Below, piece after piece: positions 46,983 through 55,677 of a stretch of DNA of 64,000 nucleotides. A program made the position numbers and the translations under genes. The notes under the pieces were generated by a model. It was not told the origin of the DNA, searched no databases, and saw nothing but the letters and a program-made list of their open reading frames with translations. The first letter of the stretch is position 1. The number at the start of each line of letters is the position of its first letter. Origin of the DNA: Antrihabitans cavernicola (GTDB taxonomy: Bacteria > Actinomycetota > Actinomycetes > Mycobacteriales > Mycobacteriaceae); contig NZ_VLNY01000005.1 of the NCBI RefSeq assembly GCF_008297975.1, positions 124,001 through 188,000 of the forward strand. The letters run 5' to 3'.

Positions 46983-47930
46983 ATGATGCGCACCTCTCCC
47001 CTCCGGTGGGTAGCCACCGCGGCACTGACATTGTCGGTCGCAGCCACGGCAGCCTGCGGCGGTGACCCGCTCAGCTCGGGCGGTGGTGGCGGCAACGGCG
47101 ATCCCAACTCGATCATCGTCGGCTCCGCCAACTTCCCGGAATCGGAAATAGTCGCAAACCTCTACTCCGAAGTGCTGCGCGCCAATGGTTTCGACGTCAG
47201 CGAGAAATTCAACATCGGTACGCGTGAGGCCTACATCCCGGCACTACGAGACGGATCGATCGACGTCACACCCGACTACACGGGCAACCTGCTGCAGTAT
47301 CTGGACAAAGAGGCCACTTCCACCGCACCGGATGACGTCGACACCGATCTGAACGCCGCGCTCGGCACCGATCTCGGTATCGCGAAACCCGCACCGGCAG
47401 AAGACAAAGACGCTGTGGTGGTGACCAAGGAGACGGCCGATCGCTGGCAGTTGAAGACCATTGCCGACCTCGCGCCGCACTCGTCCGACGTGAAATTCGG
47501 TGCACCCGCGGAGTTTCAGGAACGTGCGGTAGGGCTACCCGGGTTGAAGAAGAACTACGGCCTCGACGTGTCGCCGGGCAACTTCGTCCCGATCGCCGAC
47601 GGCGGTGGACCGGCAACCATCGAAGCATTGGCTTCGGGACAGGTGACGGCAGCTGACATCTTCACAACAACACCGGCGATCAAGGCGCGCAACTTCGTCG
47701 TGCTCGAAGATCCCAAGAACAACTTCCCCGCGCAGAACGTGGTGCCGGTGATCCGAGTGGACAAGAAGACGCAGAAATTGGTCAAGGTCCTCAACTCGTT
47801 GTCGGCCAAGCTGACGACCCCGGAACTCTTCGCACTCAACGAGGAGGTGTCCGGCGACGCGAAAACGGAGCCGAAGGACGCGGCGAAAGCGTGGATCACC
47901 AAGCAAGGTCTCGACAAACCACTCGGATAA
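46983..47930 (+). CDS. ABC transporter substrate-binding lipoprotein (glycine betaine/choline type, OpuAC)
   Basis: A 315-aa lipoprotein: signal peptide with Cys in ATAACGGD, a Gly-rich tether, then a two-lobe OpuAC fold (SANFPESEIVANLYSEVLRANGF, VTPDYTGNLLQYLD, PAQNVVPVIRVDKKT, each in part). Such proteins bind quaternary amines such as betaine, choline or carnitine as osmoprotectants. It is the first gene of a four-gene importer operon; the next start is 9 bp away. Confidence 0.93.
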   Translation: MMRTSPLRWVATAALTLSVAATAACGGDPLSSGGGGGNGDPNSIIVGSANFPESEIVANLYSEVLRANGFDVSEKFNIGTREAYIPALRDGSIDVTPDYTGNLLQYLDKEATSTAPDDVDTDLNAALGTDLGIAKPAPAEDKDAVVVTKETADRWQLKTIADLAPHSSDVKFGAPAEFQERAVGLPGLKKNYGLDVSPGNFVPIADGGGPATIEALASGQVTAADIFTTTPAIKARNFVVLEDPKNNFPAQNVVPVIRVDKKTQKLVKVLNSLSAKLTTPELFALNEEVSGDAKTEPKDAAKAWITKQGLDKPLG

Positions 47931-47939
47931 GGACTGCAC

Positions 47940-49091
47940 GTGATCGAGTTCAGCAGCGTCACCAAGCAGTATCCCGACGGCACCATCGCCGTCGACAATC
48001 TCGACCTGCACATCGAATCGGGATCGTTCACGGTGTTCGTCGGCCCGTCCGGCTGCGGTAAGACCACGTCGATGCGGATGATCAATCGCATGATCACGCC
48101 CACCTCCGGCACGATCACCCTCGACGGGAAAGACATCTCCACTGTCGATCCGGTGAAACTTCGCTTGGGCATCGGCTACGTCATTCAGAGCGCGGGGCTG
48201 CTCCCCCACCGCTCCGTGGTCGACAACGTCGCCACCGTGCCCGTGCTACAGGGAACGTCACGGAGGGAAGCGCGCAAGGCCGCGCTGGAGGTACTCGAAC
48301 GCGTCGGCCTCGATCTCTCGATGGCCACCCGCTATCCGGCACAGCTCTCGGGCGGTCAGCAGCAGCGCGTCGGTGTGGCTCGTGCGCTCGCGGCCGACCC
48401 GCCGATCCTGTTGATGGACGAGCCATTCAGCGCCGTCGATCCGGTGGTGCGCGAAGACCTGCAGAACGAGATGCAGCGCCTCCAGGGCGAATTGAAGAAG
48501 ACCATCATCTTCGTCACCCACGACATCGACGAGGCCGTCAAGCTCGGCGATCATGTCGCTGTGTTCAGCCGTGGCGGCAAGCTCGAGCAATACGACGCGC
48601 CTCAGCGAATTCTCGCGGCCCCGGCAACCGATTTCGTGTCGGACTTCGTCGGACGCGACCGCGGTTACCGCGGGCTGTCGTTTCGCGGGTCGGGAGCCGT
48701 TGCACTGCACGAGATCCGGACCGCCACCGAGGCGCAACTGCCGGAACTGCGGCTCGGTCAGGGCGAGTGGGTTCTGGTGGTCAGCGACGCGGGCACACCT
48801 CGCGGTTGGATCGACGTCACCGGTGTCGAAGCTATCCGAGCCGGTCGCAGTGTCGGCGACAGCACGTCGGCCGGTGGGTCACTGTTCACCGCAGGAAACG
48901 ATCTGCGGCAGGCGCTCGACTCCGCCATCTCGTCACCGTCCGGCATCGGCGTCGCCGTCGACGCGCACGGTGCCGTCACCGGCGGGATCGACGCCACCGA
49001 GGTGATCGAGCAACTGGCGAAGCAGCGGAAAGACGAAGATCGCGCACGCAACGAGGGCTTCTTCGCCGGTGAGAATGCGAATCAGCAATGA
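47940..49091 (+). CDS. ABC transporter ATP-binding protein (OpuAA/ProV type)
   Basis: A 383-aa ATPase. Walker A is GPSGCGKTT, the signature LSGGQQQRVGVARAL, and Walker B ILLMDEPFSAVD. After about residue 250 comes a degenerate CBS-like regulatory part, as in osmotically controlled importers. GTG start. It energises the two permeases downstream; its stop overlaps the first permease ATG (ATGA). Confidence 0.94.
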   Translation: MIEFSSVTKQYPDGTIAVDNLDLHIESGSFTVFVGPSGCGKTTSMRMINRMITPTSGTITLDGKDISTVDPVKLRLGIGYVIQSAGLLPHRSVVDNVATVPVLQGTSRREARKAALEVLERVGLDLSMATRYPAQLSGGQQQRVGVARALAADPPILLMDEPFSAVDPVVREDLQNEMQRLQGELKKTIIFVTHDIDEAVKLGDHVAVFSRGGKLEQYDAPQRILAAPATDFVSDFVGRDRGYRGLSFRGSGAVALHEIRTATEAQLPELRLGQGEWVLVVSDAGTPRGWIDVTGVEAIRAGRSVGDSTSAGGSLFTAGNDLRQALDSAISSPSGIGVAVDAHGAVTGGIDATEVIEQLAKQRKDEDRARNEGFFAGENANQQ

Positions 49092-49786
49092 AGTACCTGA
49101 TCAACAATTTCTCGACCGTCCTCGACCTCGCCAAGACTCACCTATATCTGGCACTGGTGCCATTGCTTGTGGGACTGCTGATTTCGATTCCGGTCGGCAC
49201 GCTCATCCAGGATGTCCCGTGGGTGCGCAAAACCACGCTGACGGTGGCCAGCCTGGTGTACACGATTCCGTCGCTCGCGTTCTTCGTGACCATCCCCGGC
49301 ATCGTCGGGCTCAAGATTCTCAACCCGCTCAACGTGGTGATCGCGTTGAGCGTCTACTCCACCGCCCTGCTGATCCGGGCTGTTCCGGAAGCACTCGATT
49401 CGGTGTCGCCCGCGGTGATCGACGCGGCCAAGGCGATGGGTTTCACGTCGTTGCGTCGCGTTGTGACCGTCGAACTGCCCCTTGCCATTCCGGTGCTGAT
49501 CGCCAGCGTCCGCGTAGTCGCCGTCACCAATATCTCGCTGGTATCGGTTGGTTCGCTCATCGGCATCGGCGGGCTCGGCCAGCTGTTCACGCAGGGCTAC
49601 CAGCGCGACTACCAGGACCAGATTCTTGCGGGCATCATTTCGATCGTGGTGTTGGCATTGGTCTTCGACGGCTTGCTCTACTTCCTCGGACGCGCGCTCA
49701 CGCCATGGACACGAGCGGGCGCCGCAAAGCCGAGTAAACGCACCGCCAAACCGGCAGTCGCCAAGACGGCAGGAGCGGTCGGATGA
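49088..49786 (+). CDS. ABC transporter permease (OpuAB/ProW type), first
   Basis: A 232-aa permease with about six helices and the EAA-like loop DAAKAMGFTSLRRVVTVELP. Together with the next protein it forms the membrane channel of the betaine/choline-type importer. ATG and stop both overlap neighbouring genes by 4 bp. Confidence 0.93.
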   Translation: MKYLINNFSTVLDLAKTHLYLALVPLLVGLLISIPVGTLIQDVPWVRKTTLTVASLVYTIPSLAFFVTIPGIVGLKILNPLNVVIALSVYSTALLIRAVPEALDSVSPAVIDAAKAMGFTSLRRVVTVELPLAIPVLIASVRVVAVTNISLVSVGSLIGIGGLGQLFTQGYQRDYQDQILAGIISIVVLALVFDGLLYFLGRALTPWTRAGAAKPSKRTAKPAVAKTAGAVG

Positions 49787-50505
49787 GCCTGTTCGGTAGC
49801 GCCTTCTCCTACATCTTCGATTCGGCGAACTGGAGTGGCGCGAGCGGTATCGGCGCTCGAATTCTCGAGCACCTCTGGTATAGCTTTCTGGCAATCGCTG
49901 TTGCAGCTGTGATCGCGGTCCCGCTCGGTTTGCTGATCGGCCACCTCCGCAAGGGCGAGGCGGTGCTGGTCGGCTTGGTCAACGCGATGCGCTCGCTTCC
50001 GACGCTGGGCATCCTCACGTTCCTCGTGCTGCTGATCGGGCTGGGACTCAAGGCGCCGGTGATCGCCCTTGTGCTGCTGGGCATTCCACCGCTGCTGGCC
50101 GGAACCTATGCCGGAATCGCGAACGTGCAACCCAACGTGGTCGATGCAGCGCGCTCGATGGGCATGACGGAAAGCCAAGTCCTGTTCCGCGTCGAAGTGC
50201 CGAATGCGTTGCCGCTCATTCTCAGTGGCTTGCGCAACGCGACGCTGCAGGTGATCGCGACGGCCGCGGTAGCGGCGTATGTCAACCTCGGCGGGCTCGG
50301 CCGCTACATCTTCGACGGGCTGGCGCTCTACAAGTACGACCGCGTGCTGGTCGGCTCGATACTCGTCGCCGTGCTGGCACTCGTGATCGACGGCCTGCTC
50401 GCTCTTGCCGTGTGGGCAGCAACGCCGGGCAGCGGCAGGTTGCGGCGTACTCCCCCGGATGTGATCACGGCGATTGCCGCCCGTCAGAAGGCAGCCAAGG
50501 TATAG
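49783..50505 (+). CDS. ABC transporter permease (OpuAB/ProW type), second
   Basis: A 240-aa permease with about six helices and an EAA-like loop DAARSMGMTESQVLFRVEVP. It is the last gene of the importer operon; a terminator follows 12 bp after its stop. Confidence 0.93.
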   Translation: MSLFGSAFSYIFDSANWSGASGIGARILEHLWYSFLAIAVAAVIAVPLGLLIGHLRKGEAVLVGLVNAMRSLPTLGILTFLVLLIGLGLKAPVIALVLLGIPPLLAGTYAGIANVQPNVVDAARSMGMTESQVLFRVEVPNALPLILSGLRNATLQVIATAAVAAYVNLGGLGRYIFDGLALYKYDRVLVGSILVAVLALVIDGLLALAVWAATPGSGRLRRTPPDVITAIAARQKAAKV

Positions 50506-50517
50506 CCGAATCGACGA

Positions 50518-50557
50518 GAAAGGTCCCCGGCTCCGATTCGGAGCGGGGACCTTTCTT
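50518..50557 (+). terminator. intrinsic terminator after the importer operon
   Basis: GAAAGGTCCCCGGCTCC pairs with GGAGCGGGGACCTTTC around a 5-nt loop, with one bulged G, ending in T bases. It lies between the importer and the convergent malic enzyme gene and is probably bidirectional. Confidence 0.9.
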
Positions 50558-50566
50558 CGAAGGATT

Positions 50567-51772
50567 TCAGTCGTGCGTGACGCCTTCGGCCTTCGCCGCA
50601 GCGCCGACGGCTTCGGCGACCGCAGTAGCGACGCGGGGATCGAGTGGGCTCGGCACGATCTTGTCCGCGGCCAGCTCGTCACCGAGCACGTCGCAGATGG
50701 CGTTGGCGGCAGCGATCTTCATGCCCTCGGTGATTCGCCGAGCACCTGCATCCAGAGCGCCCTTGAACACACCGGGGAAGGCCAGCACGTTGTTGATCTG
50801 GTTCGGGAAATCGCTGCGCCCGGTGGCGACGATTTCCGCGTACTTCTGCGCGTCCTCGGGATGGATCTCGGGATCCGGGTTGGATAGCGCGAAGACGATC
50901 GACCGATCCGCCATCGACGCGATCAGCTCTTCGGGAATCTTGCCTGCCGAGACACCGATGAAGACGTCGGCACCGACAAGCGCTTCCGCTGCCCCACCGC
51001 TGAGGTCGCGGGGATTGGTTCGCACGGCCAGCTCGCTCTTCACCTCGTTGAGGTCGGTACGGGTGTGGCAGCAGATGCCCTTGGAATCGAGGACGATGAC
51101 GTCGCTGATGCCCGAGGCGAGCAAGATGTTCGCGCAGGCGACCCCGGCGGCGCCGGCACCGGAGATGACCACCTTGAGGCCCGCGATATCGCGTCCCTGC
51201 ACCTTCGCCGCGCCGGTGAGGGCAGCGAGAACCACGATGGCCGTGCCGTGCTGATCGTCGTGCATCACCGGGCAGTCGAGCGCCTCGATCACGCGTCGCT
51301 CGATCTCGAAGCAGCGCGGTGCCGAAATGTCTTCGAGGTTCACGGCACCGAAACTGGGCCGCAGCCGAATCAGGGTTTCGACGATCTCGTCGCTGTCCTT
51401 GGTGTCGAGAACGATCGGAATCGAGTTCAGGCCTGCGAACTTCTTGAACAGCGCGGCTTTGCCCTCCATGACGGGCAGGGATGCACGCGGGCCGATGTCA
51501 CCGAGACCGAGAACGGCCGAGCCGTCACTGACGACGACCACCAGTCGATCGGTCCATGTGTAGCGCTTCGCAAGCGTCTCGTCTGTCGCGATTGCGCGGC
51601 TCACCTGAGCAACGCCCGGGGTGTACGCGATCGACAGATCGCGCTGCGTCTCGAGCGGAGCGGCAAGCTCAACGGAGAGCTTTCCACCCATGTGACCAGC
51701 GAAGATCTCTTCGTCGGTGATCTCGGACAGGTTGCTTTGGGGACTCGAAGACGCTTCACTCACAGCTGACAC
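50567..51772 (-). CDS. NAD(P)-dependent malic enzyme
   Basis: A 401-aa short bacterial malic enzyme, converting malate to pyruvate and CO2. AYTPGVAQVSRAI carries the catalytic Tyr; metal-binding residues lie in VNLEDISAPRCFEIE and the nucleotide fold in KVVISGAGAAGVACANIL (in part). It lacks the C-terminal acetyltransferase-like half of MaeB. The start is a GTG. It is alone, with a long unannotated upstream stretch. Confidence 0.95.
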   Translation of the reverse strand: MSAVSEASSSPQSNLSEITDEEIFAGHMGGKLSVELAAPLETQRDLSIAYTPGVAQVSRAIATDETLAKRYTWTDRLVVVVSDGSAVLGLGDIGPRASLPVMEGKAALFKKFAGLNSIPIVLDTKDSDEIVETLIRLRPSFGAVNLEDISAPRCFEIERRVIEALDCPVMHDDQHGTAIVVLAALTGAAKVQGRDIAGLKVVISGAGAAGVACANILLASGISDVIVLDSKGICCHTRTDLNEVKSELAVRTNPRDLSGGAAEALVGADVFIGVSAGKIPEELIASMADRSIVFALSNPDPEIHPEDAQKYAEIVATGRSDFPNQINNVLAFPGVFKGALDAGARRITEGMKIAAANAICDVLGDELAADKIVPSPLDPRVATAVAEAVGAAAKAEGVTHD

Positions 51773-52136
51773 GATGGCACTCCTGCTTCGGGCCCACGCA
51801 CTCGGGGCCGGTTACCGATGGGTAGATCGAGATTCGGATCGGATAGGCGCTGTTTCCGCTGGTATCGGTAGGCGGATCGCTGCACGATGTCCGGACTAAG
51901 GATGCCGCGGCGTGAACGAGCCGAACGGGTGAGTTCGGCGGCGATAACTCCCGCGTGCACTCCTGCACAGGGCGGTGGCCACCGGCGCAGGGACGCCACA
52001 AGTCTGCCATCGGCCTGCCACACCCTGCAATCGGATACCCCCCCCCCCCGCAGTCTCATCACGGCGAGGCTAGGCGGTGCCGATTACCCGAAAGTAAGAA
52101 CGATCTCCGCAACGCGATCCGGTGACGGTGAGGCGG
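51773..52136. other. 364-bp spacer with a C12 homopolymer run
   Basis: There is no convincing gene in either strand. The stretch lies upstream of malic enzyme and downstream of the small membrane protein gene on the same strand. A run of 12 C bases (52038-52049, read as G12 in the direction of malic enzyme) is the notable feature. Promoter elements for malic enzyme are expected here, but I cannot point to them. Confidence 0.7.
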
Positions 52137-52409
52137 TCAGCCCCACCACTGACTCCACAGCAGCAATCCGGTCACCACGATCACCAGAGTCGACGCTGCG
52201 AACGACACGAAGCCGCCGCGCCGATCGGCAACCCGCTGCACGATCAGCACGACGACAGCAGAGGCGACGTGCCAGCCGATCGACTCCGCGCCTGGGCCGG
52301 GAAAGTTCCGTTCGTGGCCAACCACAGCGGCGCCGATGACCACCAGCGTCAACACGATGACACCGCCCGTCAGCAGACCGCTGAGACCACGAAAGAGCCT
52401 GACCAACAA
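52137..52409 (-). CDS. small integral membrane protein
   Basis: A 90-aa protein with three hydrophobic helices (about residues 10-30, 45-62 and 70-86) joined by short charged loops. It begins with a TTG directly after the MarC stop; GAGGTG lies 6 nt upstream of that TTG, which supports the unusual start. It is the third gene of the PHP-MarC operon. Function is unknown. Confidence 0.65.
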   Translation of the reverse strand: MLVRLFRGLSGLLTGGVIVLTLVVIGAAVVGHERNFPGPGAESIGWHVASAVVVLIVQRVADRRGGFVSFAASTLVIVVTGLLLWSQWWG

Positions 52410-53024
52410 CTACGACACCTCGATGAATCCGCGGATCGACTCCGCTATCAACTGCACCGCGATCGCGGCGAGCAGCAAGCCCGAAATACGGGTAAGGAGT
52501 GTGATCCCACCTTGTCCAAGCACTCGGATCAACACGGTGGAGAACCTCAGCACCAGAAAAAAGACTACGTGAATGCTCAGGATCGCCGCCCCGACCGCGA
52601 GATACGACGAGGCCGAGCCGTGCGCTTGGCTCACGTAGACGATCACCGCCGCGATGGCGCCAGGCCCTGCCATCAGCGGGGTACCGAGTGGGACCAGCGC
52701 GACGTTGACGTCCTCAGCCCCCTTCGGCCCGTCGGTGTCGTTGCCGCGCAGCAGATCCAGCGCGATGAGGAGCAGCAGGAGTCCACCGGAGCCCTGCAGC
52801 GAAGGAATCCCGATGCGCAGATAGTTGAGAATCGCCTGGCCGCCGATGGCGAAAACGGTGATGACGGCCAGTGATACCGCAGGCGCCTGCCAGGCCGCCT
52901 TGTTACGCGCTTCCTTGCTCTTGCGGCCGACCAGACTCAGAAAGATCGGGATCGCTGCCGGCGGCGCCATGATGACGAAGAGAGTGATGAAGACCGTGAG
53001 GTAGAGCGTGACGTCGAAGATCAT
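52410..53024 (-). CDS. MarC family integral membrane protein
   Basis: A 204-aa protein with about six helices and the MarC-family pattern (ITLFVIMAPPAAIPIFLSLV near the N-terminus, VPLGTPLMAGPGAIAAVIVY in the middle). MarC was once linked to antibiotic resistance but its role is unclear. Its ATG overlaps the stop of the PHP gene (ATGA) and its stop is directly followed by the small membrane protein. Confidence 0.92.
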   Translation of the reverse strand: MIFDVTLYLTVFITLFVIMAPPAAIPIFLSLVGRKSKEARNKAAWQAPAVSLAVITVFAIGGQAILNYLRIGIPSLQGSGGLLLLLIALDLLRGNDTDGPKGAEDVNVALVPLGTPLMAGPGAIAAVIVYVSQAHGSASSYLAVGAAILSIHVVFFLVLRFSTVLIRVLGQGGITLLTRISGLLLAAIAVQLIAESIRGFIEVS

Positions 53025-53896
53025 CGAACGTCTCGAGCCGACATCACCGGCACACCGGACGCCCTGTCGACGATGGCCTCGAGCTGATCGGGCGCGGTAC
53101 CGAAGTCGCCGAGCTGAACCACCTTGTTGGTGCCGTGATAGTCCGACGATCCGGTGACGACGAGGCCCAACTCGACCGCAAGGTCGCCCAGCAATTCGGT
53201 GTCCTCCGCGCTGTGGTCCGGATGGCGTACCTCCAGCCCGCCGAGTCCGTGCGTCGCGGCCGATCGGATGTGGTCGAGCGAGAGCAGCCTGCCGCGTGAC
53301 CGGGCGCGAGCATGCGCGATCACGCTGACCCCACCTGCCGCGCCGATCATGTCGATAGCGTCGTCGAGCGGGGTGTCGACCTTGTCGACGTAGTAGCGCC
53401 CCCCGGTGCGCAGCAAGTCGGTGAAGGCCTGGTCGACACTGCCGACGACACCGGCGGCCACGAGAGCGCGCGCGAGATGAGGACGGCCCGCGGTGTCGCC
53501 CACGTCGGCCATCACCGCATCCGGGTCGACGGGGACTCCGTCGGCCGCCATCTTCTCCGTCATCGCCCGGAGCCGGGTCACCCGCTCCGCCCGCAAGCGC
53601 TCACGTTCGCGGGCGAACGCCTGGTTGTCCGGATCGAACAGGTAGGCCAACAGATGCACCGCTACCGGCTTGCCGTCCGCACCGTCGCCCACGCACGACA
53701 TTTCCATCCCGCGCACAAGTCGTAGTTCGGAGTCGGTTGCCTGTAGTGCAGCGACCGCCTCCGACCAGCCGGACGTGGTGTCGTGATCGGTGATCGCCAG
53801 CACGTCCAGACCTGCTGCAACGGCGGCGTGTACGAGCTCCGCCGGGGTATCGGTGCCGTCCGACGCGGTGGAGTGGCTATGCAGGTCGATGCGCAC
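53021..53896 (-). CDS. PHP-domain phosphoesterase (RNase AM/YciV-like)
   Basis: A 291-aa metal-dependent phosphoesterase: RIDLHSHSTASDGTDTP at the start, AITDHDTTSG, a His in VIAHARARSRG, and the final SSDYHG. Relatives remove nucleotides or nucleoside 3',5'-bisphosphates or act on RNA 5' ends. The start is a GTG. It heads a three-gene operon with MarC and a small membrane protein and is divergent from corA. Confidence 0.92.
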   Translation of the reverse strand: MRIDLHSHSTASDGTDTPAELVHAAVAAGLDVLAITDHDTTSGWSEAVAALQATDSELRLVRGMEMSCVGDGADGKPVAVHLLAYLFDPDNQAFARERERLRAERVTRLRAMTEKMAADGVPVDPDAVMADVGDTAGRPHLARALVAAGVVGSVDQAFTDLLRTGGRYYVDKVDTPLDDAIDMIGAAGGVSVIAHARARSRGRLLSLDHIRSAATHGLGGLEVRHPDHSAEDTELLGDLAVELGLVVTGSSDYHGTNKVVQLGDFGTAPDQLEAIVDRASGVPVMSARDVR

Positions 53897-53965
53897 CTGT
53901 CCAGTCTCTCAGGAGCCGATCGGGGTTGGCCGGTGGGATCACGTTGCGCGCGTAGCATTCCTCGC

Positions 53966-55039
53966 GTGCCAACTCTGCCGCCGCTGCCGTCGTTGCGCGG
54001 GCCCAACCGAAGGCCACAGCGCCCCCGGATTCCGGTACCTGCATCCCGTGCGATCGTCGACTGTGCCGTGTATGTCGATGGCCATCGATTGCCCGGTAAG
54101 TACACGCACTCAGCCGCACTGGAGGAGGTGCGCAGGCGCAACGCCGGCTTTGTCTGGGTCGGTCTCCACGAACCCGACGAGGGTCAGATGGCGACGGTCG
54201 CGCAGACATTCGGTATTCACGAACTCGCCGTCGAAGATGCCGTCCAAGCCCACCAGCGACCCAAACTGGAACGCTACGACGACCTGCTGATCCTGGTTCT
54301 CCGGACCGTCAACTACGTCGAGCACGATATGGACACGGTCAGCGAGATCGTCGAAACCGGCGAGATCATGGTGTTCGTCGGGCCGGACTTCGTCGTCACC
54401 GTTCGACACGGCGATCACACCCAACTGGCCGAAGTCCGACATTCCCTCGAATCGATTCCGTCACGTCTGGCGCTCGGCCCGTCTGCGGTGCTGCACGCGA
54501 TCGCCGACCACGTCGTCGACTCCTACCTCGAGGTCGCCCAACTACTCGAACGAGATGTCGAGGCGATGGAGGAAGAGGTATTCACACCAGGCAGCCACAT
54601 GGGCATCGAGCCGATCTACCAGCTCAAACGCGAGGTGGTGGAGATGCGACGATCGGTCAACCCGTTGGCGAGCCCGCTGGCGACACTCACCAAAGAGCCC
54701 ACGGATGTGATCCCGAAAGAGGTGCGGCGCTATCTGCGTGACGTCGAAGACCACCACACCCAAGTGGCCGATCGAATAAACGATTTCGACGAGTCGTTGA
54801 GTTCGCTGATCGACGCCGCATTGGCGAAGGTGGCAATGCAGCAGAACCTGGACATGCGCAAGATTTCGGCATGGGTAGCCATCGCGGCCGTTCCGACCAT
54901 GGTGGCCGGGATCTACGGCATGAACTTCGATCACATGCCCGAGCTGCACTGGACCTACGGTTACGGCCTGGTTGTGGCGGTGATGGCAACGGTATGCATC
55001 GGCCTCTTCATTACGTTCCGGCGCAATCACTGGCTCTAA
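53966..55039 (+). CDS. corA: CorA family magnesium/cobalt transporter
   Basis: A 357-aa CorA channel. It has a large cytoplasmic N-terminal domain, a long helix, and two membrane helices at the end with the GMN filter at 318-320 (IYGMNFDHMPELHW). GTG at 53966 was chosen as the first in-frame start after the PHP gene start. It is divergent from that gene and converges, with 4 bp of overlap, on the SUFU-domain gene. Confidence 0.94.
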   Translation: MPTLPPLPSLRGPNRRPQRPRIPVPASRAIVDCAVYVDGHRLPGKYTHSAALEEVRRRNAGFVWVGLHEPDEGQMATVAQTFGIHELAVEDAVQAHQRPKLERYDDLLILVLRTVNYVEHDMDTVSEIVETGEIMVFVGPDFVVTVRHGDHTQLAEVRHSLESIPSRLALGPSAVLHAIADHVVDSYLEVAQLLERDVEAMEEEVFTPGSHMGIEPIYQLKREVVEMRRSVNPLASPLATLTKEPTDVIPKEVRRYLRDVEDHHTQVADRINDFDESLSSLIDAALAKVAMQQNLDMRKISAWVAIAAVPTMVAGIYGMNFDHMPELHWTYGYGLVVAVMATVCIGLFITFRRNHWL

Positions 55040-55617
55040 AGGGCATGGAGGACAGTGCGATTCGGATCGCGGATGTCGATGCCTGCCTCAGCCCACGCTT
55101 CGCGCAGCGCCGGCGCGCCGCGTAGTCGAACCCACGCCGCTTCGGTGCCCGTGACGGGAACAACTTCCAGGAACTGGACGGGGTCCGCGGGTTCGGGTAC
55201 CACCAGATCCGGAATGCCGCTGTGCCCGAGCAGGACTGCAGTGAAGGGCGCGTCCTTCCACAGCGGCTCCCCCAGGTCGAGCAGGGCGTCGGCCACCAGC
55301 ACCACGCCCTCCACTGCGGGCGCAGCGGCCAGGACGGCGAGGCTGCGATGAACGCCTGACGCAATCCCGGTTCCGCCGTCGAGGGTCAGGACGAGTTCCG
55401 CGCGCGGACCCCGATTGGGGTCGGCGACCATGTCGCCCGGATCGCCCATCGGGTGCCGCGAGCAGCCGAGCGTCACGTATCGCACCGGATCGTCGCGAAA
55501 AAGCAGGACGTCGAGCGGCTCCAGGCCGAGGAAGGTGACCGAGGCCGACGACGGTTCGGACCCACCGATCTGCGCGATCAGATGTGCGCGGACTGCTGAG
55601 ACAACATCTTCGCTCAC
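55036..55617 (-). CDS. suppressor-of-fused (SUFU) domain protein
   Basis: A 193-aa protein matching the bacterial SUFU domain: LDVLLFRDDPVRYVTLGCSRHPM, then GPRAELVLTL, then a C-terminal FLEVVPVTGTEAAWVRLRG (in parts). Bacterial SUFU proteins are often immunity proteins of polymorphic toxins, but orphan ones are common. The GTG at 55617 is the likely start; the frame goes further upstream but without matching sequence. It is next to a toxin-antitoxin remnant. Confidence 0.8.
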   Translation of the reverse strand: MSEDVVSAVRAHLIAQIGGSEPSSASVTFLGLEPLDVLLFRDDPVRYVTLGCSRHPMGDPGDMVADPNRGPRAELVLTLDGGTGIASGVHRSLAVLAAAPAVEGVVLVADALLDLGEPLWKDAPFTAVLLGHSGIPDLVVPEPADPVQFLEVVPVTGTEAAWVRLRGAPALREAWAEAGIDIRDPNRTVLHAL

Positions 55618-55677
55618 GAGTTCATCTTCGCATTCGGGCTTCGGCCCCGGCATTCGGTCGGATGATAAGGTGTCCTT

